NCBI GenBank assembly: GCA_019054805.1
Contig: JAHQIY010000010.1
Location: 2,773,501-2,837,500 of the forward strand
Length of the DNA: 64,000 bases
Source: Brachionus manjavacas
Taxonomy: Eukaryota; Rotifera; Eurotatoria; Ploima; Brachionidae
Direction: 5' to 3'
The notes under the pieces: generated by a model
Seen by the model: only the letters and a program-made list of their open reading frames with translations
What the model was told of the DNA's origin: nothing
Databases searched by the model: none
Translations under genes and position numbers: made by a program
Shown: positions 45,074 to 55,321 of the stretch, piece after piece
Layout of the letters: each line of letters begins with the position of its first letter
Numbering within the stretch: position 1 is the stretch's first letter

Positions 45074-46849
45074 ATGGATTTTTGTTCCAAGTACGCCTAT
45101 GACTACGGCTTCGATGGATCTGATGAAGAAGATGTTGATATGGACAGCATTAAGTTTGATTTGAAGAAAATCCGCAAAGCCGATACCAACATAATATCAT
45201 TTTGTTTCGATAAGCTCATTGACACCAACCAAATGTTTGCTGGCGAGCCGATCAAATGCACAAAATGTGAAGCTATATTGACCAGTCGGAAAAACATCAG
45301 CAGTGACCAGAAAATTTGGAGATGCGAGTATTGCTATGAACACAATGAGATCAGCATTGCATCGCTGGATCAGGTTCCTGACCAGGACCAAGTGACTTTT
45401 TTGATCGAACCAGCTCCACAAAAGCCTCCCAGCTCGTCAGTACAATCTGAAGAATCAGACGATAATAAATACTTGATATATTGCATTGATATATCAGGCA
45501 GTATGAACTCTTATGCAACTGCCGATGGTAGTTCCACATCAAGGCAAATTATGACTCGCTTAGCTGCGGTTCAAGTGGCATGCATTGAAAACTTGAGCAT
45601 GCTTAAATCTTTGGAGCCAAACAAAAGAGTTGCACTGAGCACTTTTTCAGACAAAGTGAAATTTTATTCAGATGGATGCTCTAGTAACGAGCTAGTATTG
45701 GAAGATTCGAGACCAGAAAGATTTGCCAGAATGAGTTTTAATTTTTCACCAGCTAGTCAACAAAGCCCGAACATTTTGAGCAATAAAGAAGAACTCTTGG
45801 CAAAAGCAAACAATCTAAGTGGCGATCTTAAAGCAGTTAAAGACTCGCATTCTATTCTAGAAAAAAGAATCAAAGCGCTGAGAACTGATGGAATGACAGC
45901 GCTAGGCCCAGCTTTGACATTTTGCATCGGTTTCGCAAGTAGACTTGCCGGCTCACAAATAATTCTGTGCACAGATGGATGTGCCAATGTAGGCATTGGC
46001 TCTTTGCAGAGCGACGACCCTAACTCGGAAGTTTTCTACGAAGAGCTGGCCAAATTTGCCAAAAGCAAAGGTGTGGTTGTAAATGTGATCACAATCGAGG
46101 GCACCGACTGCAAGTTGGCTCTGCTTGGCAAAGTTGCCGATCTAACCAATGGAAGTATTAACATTGTCAATCCGCTGAATCTAAATGAAGAGTTCAAGTC
46201 AATTTTGGAGAATCGGTCGATTGCCACCGAAGTCAATACCAAGTTGATTGTAAATAGTAAATATTTGTACATAAGAGATAACAATTATGAAGCGGCCGAG
46301 ACCCGGGCCTACGAGTCCGGCGACGCAGAGGCCAAAAAAGAACTGGAAAAGATGAGAAAAAGCTCTTTGGACAAGAATATTGGAAACGTGAACATGGGCT
46401 CAGAGATTACATACGAGTTTGGCATTAGACGACTGAGTGAAGAGGAGAAAAAAGACTCAAAAGGCTTGGATAAACTACCGTTCCAGCTACAAGTTAGCTA
46501 CACGACGCCCAATGGTGCTAAAGCTTTGAAAGTTTTTGCCAAAGAACAAGAATTTACTCGGGAAAGAGAAAAAGCCGAACACGACATCTTGTCTAAAGAG
46601 TTGTTTTTTGCCAATTTTGCCCAAAAGGCCTCTTCTCATGTGACCAAGTCAAATGTCAAAGCTGCCCGCTATAAACAGCACCAATTGCGGCAGTTCAATT
46701 CGAGAAATAACTATGAGATGCCTGAAATGAACCAGCAGATGAATGTGGTGTTTGATATGAATACAGAGGCTAAATCTTCTGCGATGACTGATCTACAGAG
46801 CAGGGACTTCAATAGAGCTAAGAAAGCTAATAGAAATTTTTTCAAATAA
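45074..46849 (+). CDS. Zinc-finger/vWA protein, CpRas-like C-terminal architecture
   Basis: Intact single-exon gene, 591 residues, from ATG 45074 (the two codons before it are not a start) to TAA, with AATAAA overlapping the stop and another at 46883. The N-terminus is acidic (GSDEEDVDMD). Residues about 57-85 hold a C-x2-C...C-x2-C zinc ribbon (CTKCEAIL...CEYCYEHNE) like the Sec23/24 finger. A von Willebrand A domain spans about 130-370, with the MIDAS DISGS motif, a distal TDGMTALGPAL and CTDGCAN. A beta-rich Sec23-like region and a charged helical tail follow. This order is what I associate with 'circularly permutated Ras protein' (CpRas) family members, but no GTPase part is visible. The MIDAS is complete, so metal-dependent ligand binding is plausible. 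Cytosolic: no signal peptide or membrane segment. Confidence 0.75.
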   Translation: MDFCSKYAYDYGFDGSDEEDVDMDSIKFDLKKIRKADTNIISFCFDKLIDTNQMFAGEPIKCTKCEAILTSRKNISSDQKIWRCEYCYEHNEISIASLDQVPDQDQVTFLIEPAPQKPPSSSVQSEESDDNKYLIYCIDISGSMNSYATADGSSTSRQIMTRLAAVQVACIENLSMLKSLEPNKRVALSTFSDKVKFYSDGCSSNELVLEDSRPERFARMSFNFSPASQQSPNILSNKEELLAKANNLSGDLKAVKDSHSILEKRIKALRTDGMTALGPALTFCIGFASRLAGSQIILCTDGCANVGIGSLQSDDPNSEVFYEELAKFAKSKGVVVNVITIEGTDCKLALLGKVADLTNGSINIVNPLNLNEEFKSILENRSIATEVNTKLIVNSKYLYIRDNNYEAAETRAYESGDAEAKKELEKMRKSSLDKNIGNVNMGSEITYEFGIRRLSEEEKKDSKGLDKLPFQLQVSYTTPNGAKALKVFAKEQEFTREREKAEHDILSKELFFANFAQKASSHVTKSNVKAARYKQHQLRQFNSRNNYEMPEMNQQMNVVFDMNTEAKSSAMTDLQSRDFNRAKKANRNFFK

Positions 46850-46889
46850 ATAAATGTTATTTTTTGACTATGATTTATTTCAAATAAAA

Positions 46890-47556
46890 TTTACGTAAAA
46901 TTTTCCTATTTCACTCTCTATATTTTACACTCTTTAATACAAAAAATTACCTTTTATTACATTTTTTAACAATAGTTTGTGTAAAATTATGTAATTATAT
47001 GTAAAAAAATGTTATTTTCAATTTGCGAAAAAATATTATAAAATAAAAAATTTTATTAAGAATCAAATTGTCGCCTCAAAAATTTCAATTTTTTTGGCAG
47101 TAAGCATTTTTGTTGTGTTTTACTTGAAATTACGTAATTTTACGTAATATTACATTATTTTACGTAAGCTTACATTGAATTGCATTCTAAATTTGATGTA
47201 ATTTTATGTAATCTTACATTTATTTACGTAATATTACAACATGATGTTGTAATATTACCCGTTCTGCGGTTTAAAGTACAACACTGTATTTTTTAACTCT
47301 AATTTTTTGTTTTTATTTTTAAATTTGTTTCAGAAATAATTCTCTTCTTATCGGAATTAAAGTGTTTATGTTTGAAATTCACTTTTGTCTCATTACTATT
47401 CTAATAATTTAATTTAATTAAGGGAAAATTAAAATCAAATATGGCTTTATTTTTTGTGTTTGAATTACAAAATGTATCCAGTGTTGAAATAACATTGAAA
47501 AAGTGTGATGTTTCAAATATTTTTTTCAGTTTCAAATAAAAAATAGGATATGACTG
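46890..47556. repeat. TACGTAA-rich region with a perfect 31-bp palindrome
   Basis: Many TTACGTAAT, TTACATT and GTAATTTTA units between about 46890 and 47260. A perfect palindrome occupies 47228-47258 (15-bp arms GTAATATTACAACAT around a single G). Just beyond, ACAACACTG (47280-47288) is CAGTGTTG in reverse complement, the hAT-like end seen at 31.9 and 54.5 kb. This is probably the right end of another member of that element group; the left end was not found. Confidence 0.4.
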
Positions 47557-48312
47557 CATAAAGATAAAATATCTTTGCGAAGAATTGTCTTACTACAGAT
47601 AATTATCTCTTCCTAGTATGGTTAATATTTTGAAGATAAAATATCTTTCACAAGAAAGCACTACAAAAAGATAATTATTTGATTACTTTGAATTTTGTTA
47701 TTAATAAAATCATTAATGAACTTCTAATTGACAAATTAATTAGAAAACAGTCAATTATTGAATCTTAATAATTCCTCTTTTAAAATAAAAAGATAAAAAA
47801 TTCTTTCCAATCGCTCTAAAAACTATCATGTCCACCAAAATTGCTTTGAATGAATTCTCATTTTTTGCTGAATTTGATAAAGAATACAAGACTTGTTGTG
47901 ATAATAAATTCGAAATATTTTTCAAAAGTGTAAGTAGATTTGTCAAAGACGAACCCTCGCAATTTGAATATGTTGAGGACAAATGTTGCCAAGTTGCAAC
48001 TAATAAAAATCACATGACTTGCAATACATGTAATTTATTTTTTCACAAATCGTGTATTAAAGGAAATATAACTTTGAAAAAATCTTGGCTTTGCAAAACA
48101 TGTAAATCTGGCTCTAAATCTAAATCACTATTTAATTTAAATCACTTTTTTCATTTATTTTATAATTAGTTTAAAAATAAAATTTTGCACTTATTTATCT
48201 TTTTATAGTCATTTAATCCCTTCTAAAATATTTTATCTCCCTCCAGATTAATTTTATTTAAGATAATTATCTGTAGTAAGTCAATTCTGCGCAAAGATAT
48301 TTTATCTTTACG
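47557..48312 (+). mobile_element. TIR element carrying a PHD-finger ORF
   Basis: About 0.75 kb with inverted repeats of about 50 bp. Left AAAGATAAAATATCTTTGCG-AAGAATTGTCTTACTACAGA-TAATTATCT is matched at the right end in reverse complement with four mismatches. A third, degenerate copy of the repeat lies just inside the left end (47632-47682). AAAGATAAAATATCTTT within the TIR is itself palindromic. The only gene inside is the 113-codon ORF at 47828. No target duplication could be fixed. Confidence 0.65.
47828..48169 (+). CDS. 113-aa PHD-finger-like protein inside a TIR element
   Basis: ATG start, uninterrupted, TAG stop. Residues about 1-45 are unassigned (FSFFAEFDKEYKTCCDNKFE). Residues about 52-93 form a PHD-like zinc finger: CC, then C-x2-C (CNTC), four residues, H-x2-C (HKSC), twelve residues, and C-x2-C (CKTC) with the characteristic Trp two residues before it (SWLCKTC). 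The first zinc ligand pair is CC instead of C-x2-C, which is atypical. PHD fingers read histone H3 tails in other proteins. The ORF fills the middle of a TIR element and is intact although the element is non-autonomous. It could be a captured host finger or the N- or C-terminal piece of a larger transposase gene. The minus-strand frame here is a shadow. Confidence 0.6.
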   Translation: MSTKIALNEFSFFAEFDKEYKTCCDNKFEIFFKSVSRFVKDEPSQFEYVEDKCCQVATNKNHMTCNTCNLFFHKSCIKGNITLKKSWLCKTCKSGSKSKSLFNLNHFFHLFYN

Positions 48313-50200
48313 AAATATGGTTCACCTAATCGACAAGATCCAGTTTTTTAATAATTAGATATAAAATTTAATCAAATTGAATTATTTATCTATTTTTTTT
48401 CTTTTAAATGCTCATTTTTGTTCCTTTTATTTATTTAATTTATATTATGGTAACACAGCCTAAATGTATTTAATGTAATTTCGGTGACGTAATTCGAAAA
48501 ACCGAAATATATCAGTCGTTTTATTTTTTTTATTCAAACAACCCACATAATCTTGTAAATATTGAAGAGAGGAATCCAAATATATATATGAAATATTTTT
48601 AAAAAAATTTTAAACCTTTTTTTTTTTAATTCAAAGTTTTTTTTCAGCTAATTCGGTAGAATTTTTCTAATTAGTAATTATGTTTGACAATTTTTGATCC
48701 GATGACGGAACAAGTTTGAACAGACCTTATTTGCTTATCGTTTTCAGCGGATCTTAATTAATAGAAAATAATTTTGATAGAATTTTAAGATAGCCGATGG
48801 ATCCGTTGTCTAATGTTGTTATTTTTTATGGGTTAAGAGGTTAATGAGGTATCACCTCAATACCCAGAAATCCCACCCATTTACCCCTAAAAATAAAATA
48901 TTTAACATAATTAGACTGAATGGACAAAAATGGTAACAATGACGTCATTTTTTATGAAAAATTTTAAATTTTGTTTCTCCTTTTTTTTCAAAAATAATTT
49001 GATTTTATTTGATAAAAATATTCATTCTGTATTATCAAAAATCGTCAATATATTATAAAAATGAATCAGAACAAACAAAAAGAATTTAAAAATAAAGTAT
49101 TCGATGGAAGATCTTGATAACGCAAAAAAGGATGTTTTTGAAAAAAAATTGAACACTACTCAAGCTTCAAATTTATACAACATTCCGAGACAGATCTTTT
49201 AAACAAAATAAAAATAAAACATAATATATATTTTGAATTCGTTAATAATTCGTTTAAATTTTTTTCTAAATAGTAATATTGTAGCGTATCTTTAAAAGAA
49301 TATTAATAAAGAATATTTTAAATATTTATATTTTTAAAAATAACATTTAAAATCCTTTTTTTAATCCTTATTGGGCTAATTGGGTGAATTCGGTGAATAT
49401 CCTGAAAAAGAGGTTACCTCTCGGGCTAAATATTTACAAAATCAGGGGTAACTGGGTTAACCTAATTCACCCAAAAAGGCCTCACTCAATTAACCGCAGG
49501 AGGTAAAGGGGTGACTAGAAAAAACTGGTCTAATTCGGTGAGCATTTTTGGAGTTTATGAATAAAATGAGTGCGAAATATGCTAAAAAAAAAAAATAGGT
49601 CACCCGGTTAGGCTCATTTACCATATTTAACTTTATTTTTAGTTTTTTTTTATGTTTCTAGTCTAAATGATCATTTGCTCGGGAAAAAAATAAATAAATG
49701 AATTATTTAAAAATTAAAAAAGAATTTTCAATATTATTTTCAGATTTAAAAATAAAAATTAAACTGATTCTATTCCACTAAATATGAAAATGCTTGCAAT
49801 AGCAACTTAAGATTATTTGTTTATTTGGGACTGAAAAAATATTAAACTGAAATAATTTGACTTTGAACTAAGTAATTATAAATAAAATTTGACTGAAAGA
49901 CTACCATATATTTTTCATTAAAACGATTATATAAAATAGTGAAGATAGTGAATTATTATTAAGTTGAATCAAATTTATAAAAGTGTTCAAAATTTGGTGT
50001 AAATGTCTTGTTCCGTTCAAAAGTTATACGATCAAAATCAAAAATATACCAAATTTTTTACTTTCTAAAATAAGGTTAAAATTTGAAGGTTTTTCGAGTA
50101 TATCTTTTGAACCGAATTTAATAAAAAAAAAGATCTATATATCATCTTGATCCTTGTTTGATTATCTATAAAACTTATTAAAATAATATCATTTACTAGG
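48313..50200. other. Intergenic with GGTTAA/TTACCC-rich inverted repeats
   Basis: 48825-48895 and 49365-49620 contain many GGGTTAA, GGTGAATT, TTACCCC and CACCC words and a TGAGGT-ATC-ACCTCA hairpin. A similar mixture is at 58350-58460. They look like related, heavily diverged repeats of unknown type. The rest is AT-rich with no gene. Confidence 0.3.
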
Positions 50201-53045
50201 AGGACATTGAGATTATTTAGGTGGAGTCAAGGTTATGCCGTTTATTTCCGGTATAAACAGAGCAGATACATTATACAAAGTGTTTTGTAATCATTAAGGT
50301 CTAATGTATATATGTATAAAATTTCAAAATTTTCGATGAACCAATCACTAGATTTTATCGAAAACAAACTCGCGCCAACCTTTATTGAACACCCGTTAGA
50401 ACAAATTTGGGTAGTTGTTAACTTTAACTGTGAAAAGTATTTAGTTGGCTGTCTTTATAGGCCAAACGATTTTGTTGATATGAACGATTTTGATTTAGTC
50501 TTCAAACAAGCTAAAGACTATGTGGATGAAAGAGGTTTTAACGATATTCTAATAATGGGTGACTTTAACTTTCCATCAATTATCTGGTCAAATGGCTGTG
50601 TTTCAGAAATCTTAAACGAAAATGGCATCGAACATAAATTCAGCGAGACGCTAAGCGACACTTTTCTATATCAGCATGTAAACGTTCCAACATTCAAATG
50701 TCAAACGAAAAAGCTGTCAACACTTTGGATTTGATTTTCACGACTCTGTCTGGCAGTGTGTAAGCAATCGATACAAAATTTGTATTTGGTAACATTAATA
50801 AAGGACATCTGGTTATCTTTTTCAATTTTGTACTCAAAAACAAGGTTAGTAAGGAATCATATATTATTGAAAAATTTATTTATAGTAAAGCTGACTTTGA
50901 AAAATATCTGATTTGTTTATCAAATATTGATTGGGTGCACTTATTTGAGAATTTAAATATTCAGGAAATGTACAATGAGTTTATTTTCTATGTCAGCGAA
51001 GCTAGTAATCGATTCATTTCAGTGACGGATGGCTCTAAAAATAAAAGTATCTCAAAACCTTGGATAAAAGATGATCTCAAAATCTTAATTAGGAATAAAA
51101 AAAATCTTAGATACAGGAACTGTTCATGTAACTGGAAGGATATGAATCTTTATAATGATTACAAAAGTATCTGTAAATTAGTTTCTTCGGAAATAAAAAG
51201 AGCCAGACTAACTTATGAACAAAGTTTAGTGGATAAAGCTAAGAAGAATCCAAAATTATTATACAAATATCTAAATGATCAACAAGTAATCAGAGAATCA
51301 ATCAAAGCATTAAAGAAGTCAAACAATGAATTAATGCAAGAACCGAAAGAGATATCAAATCTACTCAATAAATTTTTTCAAGATGTTTTTGTTATTGAAC
51401 AAGACGGGGAGCTTCCACTTTTTGTAGCTGAACTTAATGAAAACTGTTCAGAATATATTGACATTGAACCAAATGATATTAGTTATGAAGTGGTATATAA
51501 AAAATTACAAGACCTTAATCAAAATAAATCATGTGGTGTAGACAAGCTTCATCCGGTATTGCTAAAAAACTGTACAGAAGCCTTTACTGTTCCTTTAACT
51601 TTAATTTTCAGAAAATCTTTATCTAATAGTCAGATTACTCCATTGTTTAAAAAAGGTGATAAATCAACGGCCAGCAATTATCGTCCCGTGTCTTTAACTT
51701 CAATTCCGTGCAAAATTATGGAAAGCATAATAAGAACCAAAATGGAAGACTATCTTTATAAGAACAATATTATATCTAAAGAATAGCATGGATTTGTCAA
51801 GAAAAAGTCATGTACATCTAATCTTATGGAAACTCTCGATTTCATCTCAATGAGTCTAGACAAAAGTATTCCTGTTGATGTAATTCTGCTAGATTTTGCG
51901 AAAGCATTTGATACTGTTCCGCACAGACGACTGATAGCCAAATTAAAAGCGTATGGCTTTGATGGTCTGACACTAAAATGGATTGAAGCTTTCTTGAAAA
52001 ATAGAAGACAACGAGTTGTTCAAGGTGAAATTTTGTCGGATTGGGCTGAGATTTTTAGCGGTGTACCATAAGGATCAGTGATTGGTCCACTTTTGTTCGT
52101 TTTGTATATCAATGATCTACCAAATGAAATAGAGAATATTGTCAAAATGTATGCAGATGATACAAAAATATTCTCGCAAACGGTATCAGAAATAAGCGCA
52201 GTGAAACTTCAATCAGATTTAGATTTAATTTTCAAGTGGACTCAAGATTGGCTTCTTCTCTTCAACACATCAAAATGTGTGGTTATGCATTACGGTCATA
52301 AAAAAAGAGATTTCACTTATTCTATTAATGGTAAACAGTTATCAACGTCTGAAACCGAAAGAGATCTTCTAGTTATCTTCAATACAAATCTAAAATGGAA
52401 AAATCAAGTGAAAGCGGCTACAAACAAAGCAAATCAAATGTTGGGTCGCATCAGGAAATCAATCGCTCGTTTTGATTGTAAGTTATTTAGATCATTGTAT
52501 TTAACTTTTGTTCGTCCTCTTTTGGAATTTGCTGTGCCTGTATGGTCTCCATTTTTTAAGTCGGATTGTGAGAATCTTGAGAAGATTCAACGCAGAGCTA
52601 CAAAATTTGTTTCTTCAATTAGAAATAAACCGTATGAAAACAGATTGAAGGCTTTGAACATTCCAAATCTGGTGGAAAGAAGAAAGAAAGGTGATCTAAT
52701 ACAATAATACAAGTTCATGCATGAAATAGAAATGATTGAAAAAAGCAACAATTTTAATGTCATCAAAATCCAAGGAAGAGGTCACTGCTTCAAATATCAC
52801 AAAGAAATTTCGAGGCTCCAGTTTTTCTACATTTAATAAGTTAATTTGTTCCAAATTTAGTAGTAGTAGTAGTAGTAGTAGAAATGAAATCAACAAAATG
52901 CTATCATCGAAAATTTGCATGAAAAGAAAATGAAGGAATTTAAAATTGAGATTTACAACCTTATTCATTTTCATAAAGTGGATATAAATGGACCCAGGAG
53001 TAATTCTTTGAATGAGTTTATTGAGTTTATTTCAGAGCACAAGTG
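50201..53045 (+). mobile_element. Non-LTR retrotransposon (CR1/jockey-like), nearly complete ORF2, inactive
   Basis: Plus-strand LINE with an APE-type endonuclease and reverse transcriptase. Endonuclease C-terminal half at 50312-50760: EQIWVVV, VGCLYRP and MGDFNFPSIIW, then after a frameshift VNTLDLIFTT. RT from about 50935: NKSCGVDKLHP, TPLFKKGDKSTASNYRPVSL, LLDFAKAFDTVPH, GVP-stop-GSVIGPLLFVLYIND, and the catalytic MYADDTKIF. The thumb and C-terminal region run to about 53043 (RSNSLNEFIEFISEHK). In-frame stops at 51784 (TAG), 52069 (TAA) and 52705 (TAA) all sit where glutamine is expected, and a serine-coding (AGT)n run occurs at 52858-52880. The 5' part is missing. Not competent for transposition. 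Confidence 0.88.
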
Positions 53046-53127
53046 AAATCATTTATAACACGATTTGATTAATCACTTATTTATTATATTTAAATATTTC
53101 AATTTGATTCTCAATGTTTTTTGTTTT

Positions 53128-53321
53128 CTATTGAACAATACAAGTAGTCGACGAGAAGTTATTAGCAATTGAAGTATTACATCTATTTTTCTTCACTGCC
53201 GTTTTATCTGAATTTTTTTTTAGTATTTTTAAAAGATTTTCTTTATGGTATAAATCAGATTCAGTGATTATAAGCTCTTCTTCTTGTCCATCTGTCAATT
53301 TGCCTACAGGGTTTATAAAAT
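53128..53321 (-). CDS. Small two-exon gene, last exon, unrecognised
   Basis: The exon follows TTTTTTTAG and reads, after one shared codon, FINPVGKLTDGQEEELIITE, then SDLYHKENLLKILKKNSDKT, then AVKKNRCNTSIANNFSSTTC and IVQ-TAG. AATAAA occurs about 45 bp past the stop on the minus strand. The phase-1 junction with the exon at 53388 makes codon AAT and an uninterrupted protein. No domain is recognised; the sequence is hydrophilic with a lysine-rich middle. Too short per exon to be noticed as an ORF, but the phase match and clean frame make it a credible gene. Confidence 0.5.
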
Positions 53322-53387
53322 CTAAAAAAAATTATTCAAAAAAAAATTATTTAAAAAAAAAATTTTTCATAAATATTGAGAGAATTA

Positions 53388-53439
53388 CTTTTGTTAGAAA
53401 TATCTTGTTGCCAGTTTGTTTTTAAATCGAGACAATTCA
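53388..53439 (-). CDS. Small two-exon gene, first recognised exon
   Basis: From ATG 53437-53439: MNCLDLKTNWQQDISNK, then donor GTAATT at 53387, phase 1, and a 66-bp intron. The frame is open upstream of the ATG for another 14 codons (DSILVEPIRLECKK) to a TTTTTTTCAAG acceptor near 53479, so this could be an internal exon of a longer gene with the rest not found. Joined with the next exon it gives 81 residues. It lies between a dead LINE and a MITE, so it might belong to a mobile element. Confidence 0.45.
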
Positions 53440-53524
53440 TTTTCTTGCACTCTAATCGAATAGGTTCGACAAGGATCGAATCTTGAAAAAAATGTTATTT
53501 TTCTTATTTACGATAGATTTAAAA

Positions 53525-53799
53525 AGGCCATGAAGTTGTTGATGATCAATCTAAATAGTTTATTTTTAGAAGGTAAAATATATCTCTGAATTATTTTCAA
53601 TAATTTTAATATAAAAAGTAAAATAATTAGAAAAAGTATATTTTCAAATCCATTGATTTAAATTTAATTTTAAAATTCATGCCAAAGATTTTAATAAAAA
53701 ATTTCTAAGTTAATTCAAAGATTATTTTAATATCTAAAGATAAACTCTTTAAATTGAAATGATTTTTTGAATTTATCATCACTTTCAAGATGCCGGCAG
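53525..53799. mobile_element. Small inverted-repeat element (MITE-like)
   Basis: The left end GGCCATGAAGTTGTTGATGA pairs imperfectly with the right end (reverse complement GCCGGCATCTTGAAAGTGAT). Inner TAAACTCTTTAAATTGAAAT matches the right arm of the element at 1640-2205. Same family, internally deleted. Confidence 0.4.
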
Positions 53800-53979
53800 T
53801 ATATTAAAACATAGAAAACAAAATATAGAAAGGTAAGTACAGTCTAAATTACCAAAAAAAATTCAAAACTCCATTCGATTTTTTCCTTAAAGCAGCACCA
53901 ATTTCATAAAGTCATTCTTCTTATTTTACATTATTGAATTTAAATTCAAATTTTTTTACTCAAAGTTTACACAATGAGT

Positions 53980-54190
53980 TTTTAATTCTTTTTATGTAAA
54001 TTTATGAAAATTGTAAATTTCTTTTTTAATATTTAAAAATTTAAACGCTAACTCAAACTCAATTAACTTTTTTTTATTTTTTGCTACATTGTGCAACATT
54101 AAAAATCAATCAGGTGGCTGAAAGGAAGGACTTAGTCTCCGTTCCAATCGGCCAAGGCTTCGCCTAAATTATTTTTTTAAATAAAATAAA
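53980..54190 (+). repeat. Non-LTR 3' tail repeat (GTGGCTGAAAGGAA family), independent copy
   Basis: Similar to 20970-21200 throughout, including AATCAATCAGGTGGCTGAAA, TTCGCCTAAATTATTTTTTT and an AAATAAAATAAAT tail. It is the only copy outside the duplicated region, showing that this is a dispersed family. Confidence 0.45.
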
Positions 54191-54540
54191 TAATCATATA
54201 GAAATATAAAAAATTAAAAACATTGAAATAAAGAAATTTATAAAATTAAAAGGGATGCTTTTTCGGATTTTCTTTTAATATATTTTGAATAAATAAATTT
54301 TGATTCCCCATTACCAAGTCGGCTTAGGTCGGTATCGGTAGTTAAAAAAATGAAATGATCAAGTAATTAATGCATTTAGTTTTCAAATCAATCTGTGCAG
54401 ATTAATTGTTTGGCTAGTATTTTAATTGACAATTAATTAATTATCTTATAAATATTATTATTTATTTTTTTCCTTTATTAAATTAAACTCTATATATAAT
54501 CGTATTCTATATTTAATAAAATTCATATTTCTATATTCTA

Positions 54541-55259
54541 CAGTGCTGATTCGGATTTAGTAATTTACTATAATTTACGTAAAATTTGGTATATTTCGAA
54601 CATTTAACGTAAAATTACGTAAAAAAAATATCCGAAAAAATTGAAATAATTTGGCACTTTTTAAAAAAGAATGAATTTTTTATCTTTCAAAATTCGTTTT
54701 CAAAATTATGTTAAAAAAAAAATTTACCATAATTTACGTAAATTTTGGTGAAAAGTAATCAATAATTTTAAAAAATGGTAAAAAATGGTAAATTGTCAAA
54801 ATTACAGAAAACATTTAAAAAAGGTTAAAATTGAAAATATAAATAAAATTTAACTAATTTAAATTAAAATCTAGATAAAAATTAAATTAATAGAAAATCA
54901 AGGAAGTTGGTCAAACAATTATTTATTTATTTGTCAAACAATTAAAGCGCATTAAACTATTTAAGATATTTTTTTAAGATTGTTATTAAAAAAATTTTTC
55001 AATTGAAATTTTAATTAATTATTTTTACCATTTTTTACTATTTTTTACTATTAAATTGATTACATTTCACCAAAATTTACGTAAATTATGGTTTTTTTTT
55101 TAAAATAATTTTTGAACATAAATATTGAATGATTAAAAAAATTTTTTTTTTTTTAAAAAAAGGGCCAAAGTATTTCAATTTTATGGAAATTTTTTTTAAC
55201 ATAAATTTACGTAAAATCTAGTAAATTTCTCATAAATTACTAAATCCGGAACACCATTG
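54541..55259. mobile_element. hAT-like TIR element, 0.72 kb
   Basis: Ends CAGTGCTGATTCGGATTTAG (left) and CAATGGTGTTCCGGATTTAG (right, reverse complement), followed by shared TAATTTA and ACGTAAA repeats in both arms. Same style of termini and TTACGTAA-rich arms as the 31879 element. The centre has GAAAATCAAGGAAGTTGGTC, resembling GAAAGAAATGGTAACTGGTC in the spacer of that element, which hints at a common lost coding region. No ORF. Flanking octamers do not match. Confidence 0.5.
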
Positions 55260-55321
55260 TATCATAATTCTATTATTCTAAATTTTTTTCAACCACTTTG
55301 ATTTTCTATACTTTTCTTTTT

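Noticed and set aside
45103..46284. Minus-strand frames opposite the vWA gene
   Set aside because: Shadows of the plus-strand exon.
37934..52707. Reassignment of TAA/TAG to glutamine (ciliate-like code)
   Set aside because: The BRAT1-like, F-BAR, vWA and NWD genes end at TAA or TAG where their families end, and the stops in question are confined to decayed transposon remnants.
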